DNA of 64,000 bases, taken from positions 38,468,762-38,532,761 of the forward strand of contig NC_053042.1 of NCBI RefSeq assembly GCF_003473485.1. The letters are read 5' to 3'. Source of the stretch: Medicago truncatula (Eukaryota; Streptophyta; Magnoliopsida; Fabales; Fabaceae). The first letter of the stretch is position 1; every line of letters starts with the position of its first letter. Shown here piece after piece: positions 34,489-48,069 of the stretch. The notes under the pieces are model-generated. The model did not search any database. It was not told the DNA's origin and worked only from the letters and a program-made list of their open reading frames with translations. The position numbers and the translations under genes are program-made.

Positions 34489-35733
34489 TGCTATTTTCCG
34501 TCAATTTTGGTTTTTTATTAACAGAGTTAAATTCAATTATTTATATATTTTTTGTACAAAAAATTCATTTATTGAATTTATATTTTACTTTTTGTGAGGC
34601 TTTTTTTTTCTTCTTATTTTTATGAAATTCACATTTTTCTCAATACTTGATATCATGTGCACCCATAAACCTACTTTATATAGAATTTTTTTTGCCACAT
34701 GTCTTGCATTCAAACCTTAAATGGAGTAACTGGAGCTTAGTCTAAATGGAGCATACCCGAACTCAAAAATATGGGGAACACACCTATGCAATAATATGTA
34801 CCATTTGTGATTGATATAAATGGATAAACCTTCCAGTTACATTCGCCGTAGTTTGAGTTTAAGTTTAAAATTTTGTAATTGATAGGTTATACATAAATTT
34901 TGTTGTAAATTTTCGATGAAGTTTGTGGTTCTATCAACTTTCTACAAGATGTGAAGTTAACAAAGAAATTTTTTGTTTTGTTTAAAGAAACAGAAATATG
35001 TTGAACAACTGTTGTTTATAATTGTTTATTCTTTACAAACTTTTGCGAGTAAGGAGTTTTATGTCTTCTTTCTTTTTGTTTTGACGATAACTTTCATGTC
35101 AATGCAGAGTAAAGACAGTTGACGCATTTATGGTAGTGGTGGGCAGAGATATGCTTTTGCTCACATAAGAAAGGGGTAATAGAATTTGTAGCAAAGAAAT
35201 TTGGCAATGATTTTTACCCTTCCATGATGTAATAGAATTTGTTTTGGTCATTGATAGAGGCAGTCCCTCAAGAAAATAGATCTTAAACTCTAGTTGTTGT
35301 TTATTTCATCATTTTATTTTTAAAAGTCATTGTTGTAATCACAACAAAAAAATACTATTTATTGCATAAGAGTTTGATTGAGAAAACACTATTGTATGAT
35401 AAACCTTGTTGAAATAACATAAATTCCCTTGCATATCAATCTCTATAGAATTTTAATATTTAAAAGGAAATCATTCTTTCCATGCAAAGCACAAGTTAAT
35501 TTTACACACCAACTTATACAACTTGGTTTAAAAAAATGGAGAATTTGGCTTTGTACCCTTTTTTTCTTCTCAAATGTTGTAGAGAATGGGAGGAAGTTGA
35601 TTTATGAAGAAAGAAGGTAGAGAAAAAGTCCGAAATAATGAATTTGCTTCCCCTGCAGACATTGACAAGCATTGAAAAATTACCCTTTGCTTCATCTTCA
35701 AGCTAAGTTGACATTGCTCACTTTTGTCATTTT

Positions 35734-38700
35734 TCATCCCTTAAGATGGTTAGGGGAGCCATTTTGTCCCCCCTTCACATTTTCTGTTCTCCAAGAAGGA
35801 CTCACTTGTGGAAGTTGATAATCATCTGGTTTCAAGGCCAAGGCAAAATCAGGCAATGTTGGTGCTGTTTCCATGATTCTGTAATAAATTTTTAAAAAAA
35901 AAAAAACACAATTTTATTAGCCCTTGTACTTTACATAAACAATTATCAAATACCACTTGTAAAATTATAGCAACTATGTTAAGCAACATTTTAATCATGC
36001 ACTTCGAAAAGTTCATTTACCTCTCGTAAGTATATAGATCACGGTTTATTCGCACCTTGCTTGAAGTATCCTTGGGAATTTTCTCAGAGAGATATTTCAT
36101 GGTCCCCCAAAGCGGTGGATTTCTGCATCATGACTGCATGTTAGGTGGACTGTAAACAAGCAAGATGAAACCAAAAGTACTATATTTGTTGAAGATAGCA
36201 ATATTTCATTCATAAATAGGGCATAAGAAATCGACACACCAAACATACGAGAAACTGATAGAAACCCCAAAATTCAAATAAAGAAATTGTTTTATTGAAT
36301 GTGCATGGGTGAGCTTAAGAGCTCTACAATGGTGGTAAAACAGAAAAGGAAATGATTAACCATAGTTCAGAGAACTCCTACCAGAGCTAAGCTCCTAGAC
36401 CAGAGACAACTTTTCTCCTAAACAACTCTTACAAACTTTCTTAATGCCTCACCCTCTAGGCTTCCCTCTCTTTTATAACTAAAATTCTCTTCTTAATGAC
36501 TAACCCTCTAGGCTTCCTTCTCTTTGATAACTGCAATTCTGCCAAGATTCCAATAATTATTTTAACTGTTTGTATTCTTACAGCTTCTGCAGGCTTCTAG
36601 AAGCAGTGCCTGTGTGGATTGGGCCCAACAATTGGGCCAACACATGTACAGGAGCTTAGGGTTCTATCAGAAACACATGTCGTTCCTCTAATTCTAAAGG
36701 AGGCGCAAGACTAAGATCTTAGTCCATCCACAATCACATAGGAATCGGGTAGATTTTAATTATTATAAGCATTCAGTTTAGGCTTTTTTAGCACATATAC
36801 ATGAGCCATGCACATTTATGCAATAAGCAGACATGGTTAATGCAAACTGACATGTATAGAAGACACATGGCATGACTTTCTGTATTAATTATTTTCTCAA
36901 GGAGCTTTGAAAATTGAAAGTAAATCCTCCTATCTGAGGGAAGATTTAACAGCATAACAGTGAGTACAGGGGAATGTAATGATGACCTTGACAATGGAGT
37001 TGCTGCATTGAATGCCTCACAGAGCTTCTTACTTTCTTTGAAATACTCATCCGCTGCTTGCAGCGCAGCTACAGCCATCCCATGAGATTTCTCTGTATTG
37101 CCCTCATCAAGAATCAAACCATGATAATAATATGCCGTAGCCTGATAAATCATTACAACAAACATTTCATTAGTTTTGCATGCTTAAAGGCAACCAGTAG
37201 GGGCATATAAACATCAAACTACTCTGCAATAATACATAGTAACCAGCTAGTTCATTTGCTAGGGATATTGGTCTCTCATAACACTTTTCTCATAACACTT
37301 TTGATGTATCAATTTCTTATGAAATACTTGACTTGCATTTCATTTTCTGTTCAACTTACTGTGCAGTAAGACATAAAAACCAGGTAGCAAGAGGCAAATA
37401 ACTGAGGGCACAAAAAACACAAACCTTTGATTCAATATACTTCCATTTGACATAATGACGATGTTTTTCACCCCAACCATTCGCTAACGGAAGATTCATA
37501 ATGTTATCTTGTGCCTGAAAGAAAAGCAGTCTAAACAATATTAATGTATGTTGAAGAGGCATGGTCACACTCATGCACATACACACAGAGTAGAAAGAAT
37601 TGAAACATAGATTTGCCTTGGAACAATACTATAAATTCAGAAACAATACATCAATTGAGAAATTCCATTTAGATAGAAACAAACAAATTCATCAACAGAA
37701 CAGAAGTCATGCAAAAAAAAAAAATCCACAAACAAATTGTGTGGGTGTGTGTGTGTCTGTGTGTCTGTGTGGAGTGCTAAGAGTTCGGCCTTGTAACTTC
37801 AAAGGACGTAGTTCAAATCTCCTCTGGGACGGATGTAAAATGGTCATTAGTTTCATTTTTAAACAAATACTCCAGAAAAAGTTTTCTTTTATACTAAAGA
37901 TATTAAATTTGAAGATTTAGATGGAATTTTTTTTAGCTGTTAGCAGTTTTATAAGCAAACGGAAGAATGCACCAACAATAAAACGACAGTTCCGATGATT
38001 AGAATATATATGCCTATCAATATGTGTTTGGCATTATAATAATTAAAAACTTCGCAGTTGTACCTGTTGCCAATATTTCACCATCTCACATGCAAGTCTA
38101 CGCTTCACCGCGAGAGTGGCCTTGGTGCTATCAATTGCCATTCCAAGTTGGATATCTACACCCTATTGAAACAATTAAATAAGCACCAAATTAGTCATGA
38201 GAACATTTCCCTTCTCCAGTCTGATATACTACATCGATACCATTCACCAGGAGATTCACATATGCCATAACACTCAAAACTTCATCGCTAACAAGTAATT
38301 AGTTAACCAAGACAAATACGATATGAATTTAGACTTAATTAAAGAAAAATGACTGCAACCATCAGACAATATCCCTCTTGCAATCCCTTCATAAATTTAC
38401 ATTTTGTATAGAACTAAGTTAAGAATTCGACATGAATTTTGGTGTAAATAAGGGATTAAATGCCGCAGTTTCAATCATTCAACAGGCAATTAAAGACTTC
38501 TATAACAAGCCTACTTCTGAGAAAAATTCATGTATATCTATTTCCTCATAAAAGTTATTCAAATTTTTATAGAAGAGGAAAGCTACCTAGAATCTGCTTG
38601 ACCAAAAAAAGCTAAGATGGCCCTACTTTGTGTGGAAGCTTAAACTGAAGAAAGGCAACAAACTTGCATGGGGGAAAAGGATCTACGTGACGCAGAGAAT

Positions 38701-41086
38701 ATTTCAATTTGAAACTCTATTTCAACCTAAACTTTTTTTAAAATTCAGGCTGTGCCTGCTTTAAAATTAATTCCTATGTCCGCATTTAGTCATAGACAAC
38801 TAACCTACCCTAGGAAAATCTTTGACGGAATAGAATAGAGTAGTTTCCAACAGTATTTCATGCTTAGTGGTCTTTCACTTGAGGGAAAATTCATAATCTT
38901 AGAATTTGGGTTGGTCCTTACTTAATCTTACAGAATCGGCTTGTAAGGTGAGGGCTGCCCAAGCTTTATAAACACTACACATGCCATATCTCTGGGAAAT
39001 GTGAGACTAAATCCACTCCTTCACACCCAACAGAATGAAGGTGTTGGAGGCTGCAATGAAGGCAACCAAGATGCTGCAATTAGGTGGCTAGGGGCGGACC
39101 ACAATGAAGGCAGAATTTCTGACACATAAAAACCCATCTTTGACAGCTTAAGCATGTAGGAATCAATTTTAAAAAATGCCTGGCCTATTGGCTTGTCAAA
39201 CGTACCGAAGCCTCTATGACAAAGTACCTAGAGTTTCAATCCTAATCACCCTCAATTCTTCTATGAAAATGTTAAATTTCAGCACAAGTAAAGGCATAAT
39301 TGTACTTCTTTCGCGTTGTTTTTTATAGCCCTTAAATATGATATTCCCATTTCTTAATCATCTTCTAGGTGTGTTCCTATTAAAGCTTAAATAATGAACT
39401 ACAAGACATAACGACAATACCTGTCCCAATGCTTGTAGACAGAGCGCACGAAGAACTCCTTCTGCAAGGTCTACTGGTAAATTTCTCCTAAAATCAGAAA
39501 CAACAGTGAGAAGAGTAATTTGAGGAAAAAAAATTAAGATGGTTGATTAGATCACACACACACACACACACATATAAACACTAACCTGAGCTCAGCAGGC
39601 AACTGTGGAAGAACATGCCTGACAGCACAGTCAAGATACCCACCAGCCTTTAAGAAGATATCAACAGAGGCTCGACGGTTTTCTGTTCGTAATGAGTAAT
39701 AATTAGCAAAAGTTAAAACTTCACAGCAGAAGAGATATACACAAAGGAATCAACGAAGAAACTTTGTAAGAGACATATGATGTTATAGCATACTACCATA
39801 CAAGACAACAAATAATATGTTTTCCAGTTTATCAGCTACTGCAATATATTACAAATACTTGAAAAAAAGTTACAGCAAACTTTGCAAGTTCGTATTATGC
39901 TATCAAAGTAACTAGAAAATATTGAAAATCCAAATTATATCTACCTCAACATGAAAAACATATATCTGAAGATAATTATTTACAGCATATGCATTACAAG
40001 TGTGTCAGGTCTTATTTACTGGAAGAAATCCAGCAACCATGACAATACATGGGCATATCGCACACAAAAAATGAACTACAATTACCATTGCTCAAACTTA
40101 AAAAATACTAAGAAACGATATTAATTGAAAGCCTCTCAAGAATATTCTACTTCTATCATTACTTGATCTTCGAAACAACAAGTTGGGATTTCAATCAACG
40201 GCCTAAACTATTCTCTGGTAAACTGTATTTTGGTCGTTTGGTGTAATAAACAATAAGTAATAAAAAATTTCAGTATGACTTACCTTCTGATACTTTTGGC
40301 TGATGACCATCGGTGGATGTTCTTGGAAGAAGTAATAAATTAGCCTGTGATAGCAATAGTGTTGCCATCAAGTGCAAGACTGACAACACTTCATACCAAG
40401 CATTAGACATGGCTGTTTCCTGCAAGTGTCAATCACACCGGAAGAGGAAAAATAATTAGAAAGTGAGGAAAAAAATTGGTTACCAATCCTGCATTCTCCT
40501 GATTCACCAAACAAATCAGGAACTAAACTACCTCTGCTTCATCCTCCTGATTCATCCAAACAAATTGTACTTTGTATTGTAAATGACTTTCTGCACAGAA
40601 AAGGTAAGCAATTCATCAAATACATGCTATGGAAAGAACTTGGATAAAGTACTAATAGACGAAAACATGAGTTACCATCTTTGACTAATCCCAAAAGTAC
40701 CGGTAAGTAGTCTTCAAGAGCCTGTAGAAGATCAGCCAGTGTTGAACCTCCTGAGGATGAAATCGAGTTATGCATCAATAAATATAAGCAACTTATTCAT
40801 TATGAAAAATTATTTGTCCTTGTTAACACTAACCATGTTGAGTTGCACTTTTTCTTTTTGTTCTTGTAATTGTAGGACCTTCTTGACCAGCCATTACAAC
40901 GATACGAGTTCTAAGAGCAGATAAGCGTTCCACTATGCTCTTTGACAAAGAATCACCAAGCGACTGCGTAAAATCAACCGGTTTAGGAATTCTTAAACCG
41001 GGAACATAGACAGAAACATCTCCAATACTCCCCGGCCTCCTTCTATTTCCACCAGAATCTTTTGGGGTGGACACGATGCAGCCCAT
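35734..41086 (-). CDS. BRO1-like domain protein, endosomal-targeting type
   Basis: Eleven coding exons, minus strand, GT-AG throughout: 41086-40834, 40750-40676, 40590-40532, 40419-40284, 39682-39586, 39487-39421, 38162-38064, 37514-37425, 37141-36987, 36122-36021, 35878-35734; 1278 nt, 425 aa. It matches the plant family annotated as endosomal targeting BRO1-like domain proteins (At1g73390/At5g14020 type), shorter than full ALIX/BRO1. Recognisable blocks are GLRIPKPVDFTQSLGDSLSK, QALEDYLPVLLGLVKD, NPPLWGTMKYLSEKIPKDTS and ATAYYYHGLILDEGNTEKS. The start MGCIVSTPK has Gly2 and Cys3, a candidate N-myristoylation and palmitoylation signal, so membrane anchoring is likely (inference). Family members are presumed to act with ESCRT-III. 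The tail after residue 380 is short and variable. A 5'-UTR intron probably precedes the start codon. Confidence 0.94.
37735..37840 (+). repeat. TG-rich run plus tRNA-like box B in BRO1 intron 7
   Basis: A (TG)n/(TCTG) run at 37739-37770 is followed by GTAGTTCAAATCTCC, which resembles a box B. It could be the remnant of a SINE; tentative. Confidence 0.3.
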
Positions 41087-42476
41087 GTCCTGCGTACTTT
41101 ACCTGCCGGTTCAAACAAATTGCAGTGAATCACCTCCGAGAATCTTATGTTTCTGCGACTAAAATGAGATTGAACTGTATCAGACATCAAGCTTCACAAA
41201 TTTAAGAACAAAATGATATCGAATAACAGCTCCACAAATGTATTCCAGTGACAAAGACAATCAACTAAGCTCAAAGAGGGTTTAGAAAACACTTACAACT
41301 TACAAGGGAAATTAGTGGTAAAAAAGCCATCAAAACACAACTAATTAAATGCCAACTAATAAAGAAGTGGTGGTAGGTTACTCACGAGCCGCATAACTAT
41401 AAACTCTACTAGAACTATCCATGTTATTAAAAAATTACCACAATATTTTATACAGCAGCATAAATTTTTCTTTTTTTCATTTGGTCCTTTTCCAGCAGCA
41501 TTATTGGTTCCTAATTGTTTATGTCTGATGTCCACATTTCATAGTCTAAAGTCATATAATTAATAACAAGAACCTAAAATTTACCTAACAACCCTTGTCT
41601 TTTGCACTGACAGTTTTCTTATGAAGTCAAAAGTTATGCTATTTTCTTTTCCAAAAATTCACAAGCAAGAGGGGCTTTAGGTTGAGAAAGATATAGACAC
41701 AAAAGAAACCAAATCACATGAATGACATGAAACATGACAATTATGGTCCGTGTCATTTTATTGTAATAACAAAAGTAATAGTTTTCAAAAGATTACAACA
41801 TGCATGGTTTCACTCGTGCACCCCATTACATCAACAACACCAATTCAACACAAACAACAAACAAATCAACATGAATGAGAACTTTGTTAAGGTAAAGTAG
41901 CTTCAAGCAAAAGAAACTTTTGGTCTTGGATCATAAAAGTACAGAGAGAAAAAGCTGAAAATCAGCAAAGAAAGAATTATTGACTTGTGAGTAAAGAATT
42001 GCCAAACAAGCTCAAAAAAGCAACAATTGCAGAAACCCAAAAAAATGCATTTTTTAATCTATTCCTTGCACACAAATTGATGTAACAAATTATTGTGGGC
42101 TTCATTGGATAACCCAAGTTTAAAGTTCAAAATTTTTTGAAAGTAATGAGAAAAATGCTCAATTGGGCTAATGAAAAATCAATCAGAACAATGAAATTCA
42201 GAGCTTGAACTAATCACACAAAGAAAAATTAATTTTGTTTTTCTTCAGAATTCATTTCAATACATAAGATGAACTAGGTTAAGCTAATTTCCAAATAAGG
42301 TAAAATCAAAAGCAGTACCTAACCCACAAACCCAGAAAAGCACTTACTGAATTTGATGAAAAAACAATTTCAATTCAATTTCCACTACTGAATTAACCAT
42401 CATTTCAAAGAATAAAACTTTAATCCAATTGAGAATTCAATTAAGAATTGTATAATAATTAATGAGTCTTACCCTG
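41087..42476 (-). other. Putative 5' UTR with intron, BRO1 gene
   Basis: On the minus strand a donor-like AATTCAGG|GTAAGACT lies at about 42473/42472 and an acceptor-like TACGCAG|GACATGGGC lies just before the start codon. An intron of about 1.4 kb in the leader is therefore plausible. No other gene is seen in this interval. Confidence 0.45.
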
Positions 42477-42924
42477 AATTGATAGAGATAGTGGAAGCAA
42501 GAATTGAGAAAAGCAGAGTGAGCAAAGTTTAATCCAATTGAGAATCAAATTGAAAGGAACCCTAAAAAAGGTAAGATTTTGAGATGTGGCAATAAGCAGA
42601 GTGGTTTTGAATTCAGAAGGTGAAGATCGTAGAAATGAAAAGAATGTGTTTTCTAACCAATTTACTTCAAAAGAGAAGAACAGAGACAGGGACAGAGAGT
42701 CTTATTTAACAACAAAACTTTAATTATTATTCTAATTAGATTTTTTTTATTTTTGCTAATATATTCTAATTAGATTTTTGGTCTAATGCAAGGAAAATCT
42801 TTAGACTTAAAAAGAGGAAATGACGAATATAAGGATACTTACATTTATGTATTTCTAAGAGCAAAAACCATCAAAATTTATCTTTTTCCTACTAGATTAA
42901 ATCATTGGAGTTTTGTTTTTACAG

Positions 42925-43420
42925 AGGTTAAATATGTTTTAAGTCCGTTTAAATATTCAAACTTTTAATTTTATACTTTTTAAAATTTGTCTTCGATTTT
43001 CGGTCTTAAAAAAAAATTAACATCGCCACTTATGATTATTGTTTTTAAGTTAACATATATGTATAATTTAAAATTTTGAAATTTTTGTTCACAATCATGT
43101 TTAGTATAATATAGAAATCTTTCTTGTAAAAGTTTAACTTTTCTTAGCAAGAGATAAATTAAATATGAATTTTTATGTTTTTGACGCTTAAAGTCCATAT
43201 TCAATTCGTCTTTTGACAAAAAAAATTATAATTTTTTGGAAGAGATTATTCTAAACATTCATTCAAAACTTTGAATAATACACATGCTTTGATTTAAAAA
43301 TAAGAACCAAATGTGGTGATGTAAAACTTTTAATATATCAAAAGTTGAAGAAATTTTTTAAATGGTCTAAAACAAAAAAAAAATGAAATTCTTATAGGAA
43401 ACAAAAATATATTTAACCTT
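42925..43420. mobile_element. Possible MITE with GGTTAAATAT ends
   Basis: AGGTTAAATATG near 42925 and ATATATTTAACCT near 43408-43420 are inverted and resemble the ends at 33765 and 50777. I could not see a convincing target duplication. Confidence 0.4.
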
Positions 43421-43574
43421 TATATATAAGTATTATTTTATTTTATCTTTGGTGATGAAAGAGGACCAAAGCCCTTTTATTTATTTATTTATTTATTATT
43501 ATATTGTGCATATAAAGACATTTATATTTATGTATGAAAATGCCTACAAAATACATAAGTACAGCTAGATGTTA

Positions 43575-43625
43575 AGAAATGGTATTATCCTCTTTTTATT
43601 TTATCTTGGAAGAAATAGTGTTATC
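43575..43625. repeat. Micro-insertion with 15-bp direct repeat
   Basis: AGAAATGGTATTATC (43575-43589) and AGAAATAGTGTTATC (43611-43625) flank a 21-bp T-rich insert ending ATCTTGGA. Confidence 0.55.
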
Positions 43626-44304
43626 ATTGGTTTCAGTATTATATTTAGTATATAATATATTAGTATAAGAAGATAATTGTGATTACATGGTGCTCATTGC
43701 AAAAACATCATATTCCTAAAAAAAAAATTGAATTTTGCTCTAAATCTTTATTTTGCATCAAGAGAGTTTTTTTGTTCCTTGCATATTTTACCACATTTTA
43801 ACATAAAAAAAAAAAAAAAAAAATCATATATTTTTTTCTATATTTTCTATTTTGTTAACCTTCCAAATTTCAGAAGAATGGGGTTTTAGTAATATGGAGT
43901 TTGATCGAAAGGTAAATAGTAGCCTAGAATCGTTCCACCTAGAAATCGAATTCGGATTCGTCCTTAGGTGGAGCATATTAATCACTTGAGCTCAATCACT
44001 TCATTCTCTATATTGCCTATCTAAATATAATAGGTGAATTAATGCATTTCTAGGTGAGAATATACTAAATTAGGGTTTGCAAGACGTGAGTTTGACCTAC
44101 TTTAAAAATTATATTGAGTTGAATATATTACCTTAAAAAATTGGTGGTGTGGTGCTTTAAACAAAATAAAAATCAATGATAGAAATTATATTAACCTACT
44201 TAGTGGTATTGGTCTGAGACCTTAAAGTATGTTCATTATCATGATTTCCGATTTAATTATCCCGATGTCAATTTTAATTGGTTAGTTTAACTTCTTAAAG
44301 TCCT

Positions 44305-44390
44305 CGTGAGCTTAGCTCAGTTGGTATAGACAATGTATAATATATGCAAGATCCGAGGTTCAAATCCCGGCCACCACAAAAAAAAAAATT
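44305..44390 (+). mobile_element. tRNA-derived SINE
   Basis: GTGAGCTTAGCTCAGTTGGT (box A, closer to a real tRNA than the other copies), AGGTTCAAATCCCGG (box B), CCACCAC and an A-tail. TTAAAG flanks both sides. It is the best-preserved member of the family here. The body is truncated after the tRNA-like head, so it is not a functional tRNA gene. Confidence 0.8.
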
Positions 44391-45414
44391 TAAAGAAAGA
44401 CAGGGAGAAATTATATTTGAAATATGGTTTTTCTAACATAGCCGTCTTTTAGAGTAGCACTAGCAATAACAACTAACAACTAGTAACGGCAAGAAGACGT
44501 GTATGTGATAACCGTGAGTGCCAAGTGACACCACAGTGTTACAAAGTCTACTGTCTACAGAGTACAGACCATACATTGCTTGCCGTCCCAGTCTCATTCT
44601 TTTTTCTCCTCCAAATAAATTTAATAATATAAATACAATAGTACTATTTGTTCAACAATAATACAAGTTGGGTACTCAAGATATGATTAGGTCTGCAGAA
44701 ATTTCAATTGCATATTGATTATTCAGGTTATCAAACCAAGATCTTATCCTCATCTTTTCCCAATATACTAGTAGCCAGTAGTACATGTTTTTCTTTTTAT
44801 TAATAAAATGAATGTTGAAATGTTATGTTAGAATCAAATTTAAGATGATGAATGCTGAAACTTCAAGTCATGGCCTTCGCATGCTTTGTTTTAATCTTTC
44901 ATGTCTACGATAATGGGGAAAAATTATGAAAAGAAATTGAATGTTGAATGTTGTATGAGACTGCGTTATAGGAGCATCACCGAATATATAATGAAATTAG
45001 TTAGTAAATAATCAAATTTAACTATTGATATGATATTTGTTAAATGGATGCTTTTATATGTAAAATAAAATACATTGCAGATATCAAAAGGGTTGATTCT
45101 AATAAAATGGGTTAAATTCTCATAATATAATGTATCAAGGTTCGAAACCTGATCAAAAGAGGTGTCTCAACGATACCTTGAATAATATTACTTCTAGTGA
45201 TGAAAACTTGTAGAGGAAAAAAATTATTTTCGTAGAACTTAAGTCTTACATTAGAAAGTGATAAGACATGTAAAGATCTTATAAAATGTGAACGCTCTAA
45301 ATTTAGAAGTCAATTTCTTATCATTGAATTCTAATAGCATGTTTGTTTTCATATTTACTGGTCTCTACTGCACTCCAAGGCATATAGCTTTGGATTTGGT
45401 TGGGTTATGAGGTG

Positions 45415-46260
45415 ACCTAGAAGAATATCACAATAGGTTTGAACAACCACACAAATAAAATTGTACAATAAATCTCAACTCAAAATCTTAAAACATTAAG
45501 CATATGGATCTTCTCACTTATATGTTGATCAACATCAACTTTTCCATCCAATTTTGGACCCGTGAAATACCAATAATATCTTCCTTAAATATGAATCCAT
45601 CGATTCTTATGGGTATTTCGCCCTTAAACTGGAATCTTATTTTTATCACATACACTTACACGTCCATCAACATGACACCTCACCTGATCATCGTTCTTAG
45701 AAAGACTTTTGATACAAGGATCATTCCATCGAACCATCGGCTCTAATACTAATGTTGGGTATTCATGAGGGAGCCAGAGGATCAACATATTCGAATTTGA
45801 GAAAACATACAAGTGAAATTTGACACCACATCTTGACTCAAAACCTAAGACATTGGTTATATGTGGACACTTACTTACACTTGAAATACCAATAATCTCC
45901 CCCTCAGGTATGATTTGTCCATTTTTATGGTGTTGCCCCCTTAAAATGTAAGCTTTTTTCATCCACATATACTTACATTGTTGTTGGTGCTACCTATACG
46001 ACACACGCCTTATGGCAACCATTTTTTGGAATACTTTCAATACAATACAATTAGTTGGTTGAACCATTGGCTCTTCTATAACTCTTGGATCATAAGGAGA
46101 CGCAAGGATCACCACATTGGGCTTTGAGAAACTCCATAGATAGAATTTACACAACATCTTAACTCAAAATCGTAAGATATTAAGTTTATATATTGTTCAA
46201 CATCTACTTTCTTATCCAATATAAGACTCTTACTTATATGTCATCTTAACATATTAGGTC
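45415..46260 (-). repeat. Three tandem LTR-like units of ~330-350 bp
   Basis: The block ACTCAAAA(T/C)C(T/G)(T/A)A recurs near 45479, 45836 and 46162, each followed by a TTAAGC/TTGGTT and ATATG context. CTTGAAATACCAATAAT-type sequence follows in units one and two. GGCTCTAATACTAATGTTGGG (45738-45758) is a decayed complement of the tRNA-Met primer site (GGCTCTGATACCA) next to an LTR end TGTTGGG, placing the LTR to the right and the element on the minus strand. A second decayed site GGCTCTTCTATAACTCTTGG lies near 46070. This looks like an old tandem array of a small LTR element. Confidence 0.6.
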
Positions 46261-47300
46261 TATATGTCATCTTGCATATGTCAGAATCACAACGATCCAC
46301 CGTAATTTTTTAAAATCTACGCCTTATAGTTTCTACAAAATCACGATAGATCATTATGATTCTAACAAACTCATTGTGATATAAACATACACTTATTTTG
46401 CATATATGTACTTGTAAGCTATAATAATGCATATATAAAGTTTAAAATGACAAATATTTTGTTACAAGAATCTTGTTGCTTTTTAACACCACTTCCACGA
46501 GCCCCCAATTTGGTGCAAATTCTACATGTATGTTCTGACTTCTGAGTAGTAATGTCACTGAGGTATCTTGAATCATATCATATTTATGCTTCCAAAGAAA
46601 GTGCATGAATCTAAATTTAAGTCACATTACTCATGTCGATGCATCTAATGTGTAACCATGAATTTTAGTAGTTATATTATTTGCATCTTTCTTCCTACAT
46701 CCCCCTTTATGACTGTTTCGTCTTTCGTAATAGTTGGTTGTATTGTAGGCTTGTAACCGTGATCCACGCATCAACCTCGAGTATGTAGTCATAAAATTAA
46801 AATTCTTAAAAATATTTTTAAATGATTAAATAATTCGTTGAATTAAAAAATTATAATTAAAACCTTAAATTTATTAATAATTTATAATTAGATCTTTGAA
46901 TTTTAGTCAAATCTCTACATTTTTAAGTAATTTATAATTATATTTTTAAACTTTAATTAATCTTGTAAATAAGTCTCTAAACTTTTTTGACAGAAGGTTA
47001 GATTATAAATCATTAAAAAGCTCATAGTCCAAGTAATAAACTATTCATTTTCCGTTTCTAAATAAATGTCGCAACTTTGCAATGTGAAGTTTTCACATAA
47101 CTTATTTTGATAATATTTTTTAACTAATATATAAATACAAATGTTAACATGTAAGACGTAAAATTGTTCAATTTCTTGCAATAAGTATTATCAAAATATC
47201 AATTTTTTATTATTTTATATTATAGATGCTTAAAGAAATTAATAATTAAAGTTGTGTTATGACATATGTGTGCAGTTGTTGACCGCAACATGTATTTATG

Positions 47301-47349
47301 AACAAAGTGAGTTTTTTATTTTTGAGGGAAAAAACAAAGTGATTTTTTA
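47301..47349. repeat. Micro-insertion with AACAAAGTGA direct repeat
   Basis: AACAAAGTGAGTTTTTTA (47301) and AACAAAGTGATTTTTTA (47333) flank TTTTTGAGGGAAAA. Confidence 0.55.
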
Positions 47350-48069
47350 AAGTTCATAGATTTGATTTAATTTAAAGATTTAATGAAGCACTATTAAAAG
47401 AACCAAAAAGAAAATAGAAAAATTAGTTGAAAAATATATTTAAATAATCATAAATAGAACATTGACCGACTTGTAACTAAACATAAATGTTATGTAACTT
47501 TTTTATATGTAATAATTTAAAATTTTATTTAATTTAAATCAGATTTATCTAAAAAGTATGGATATTCAACAAATATTCACAACTATAAAAAAAATAAAAA
47601 TGAAGGGACTACTATCAAAGAATATCAAAAAACTTAATTACAGCATCATCACCAGTACCATTGAAAAGTACATGAAAGCAATATGACAGCAAGTGGTCCA
47701 ACATGGTCCTCACTGCCTCAAGGCACCAACCATAAAACTGTTTTTTTTTTTCTTACTATCTATTTTGATTTTTTCTTTCTAACAACTTTTTTTATTTTTT
47801 ATTTCTCATAAACTATTTCTATCGTGGGTAATATATTCAATGCGTAAGGAACTAAATATAGATATCGTGTAAAAAAATGTTAATATCTTTTAAAGTTAAA
47901 ATGAAATATATTAATTGAACTTCCTAATTGATTCTCGCAGAAGAAGTGTTAGAAAAAGACCGAAAAGAAAGATAAACTAGCTACATCAACAATACAAAAT
48001 ATTTTAAAAGAAGAAGAGCAAAATACAAGCTCATTGAAAAGGTAACACAACCAAAAAGAGCCAACAAGT

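Larger units (their letters stand above)
33202..35733. other. Intergenic between convergent CCDC12 and BRO1 genes
   Basis: Carries a 401-bp MITE and an AT microsatellite. Otherwise no gene or repeat was recognised; short frames near 35429 lack any protein-like features. Confidence 0.65.

Noticed and set aside
35429..35620. 63-codon plus-strand frame between CCDC12 and BRO1
   Set aside because: No homology recognised, no splice context, composition like flanking DNA.
40829..41190. Other frames overlapping the BRO1 first exon
   Set aside because: Shadows of the true minus-strand exon, which alone continues in frame through ten further exons.
44305..44390. Possible genuine tRNA gene
   Set aside because: Has box A and B but no plausible acceptor stem or anticodon arm, and ends in an A-tail with flanking duplication, so it is a SINE.
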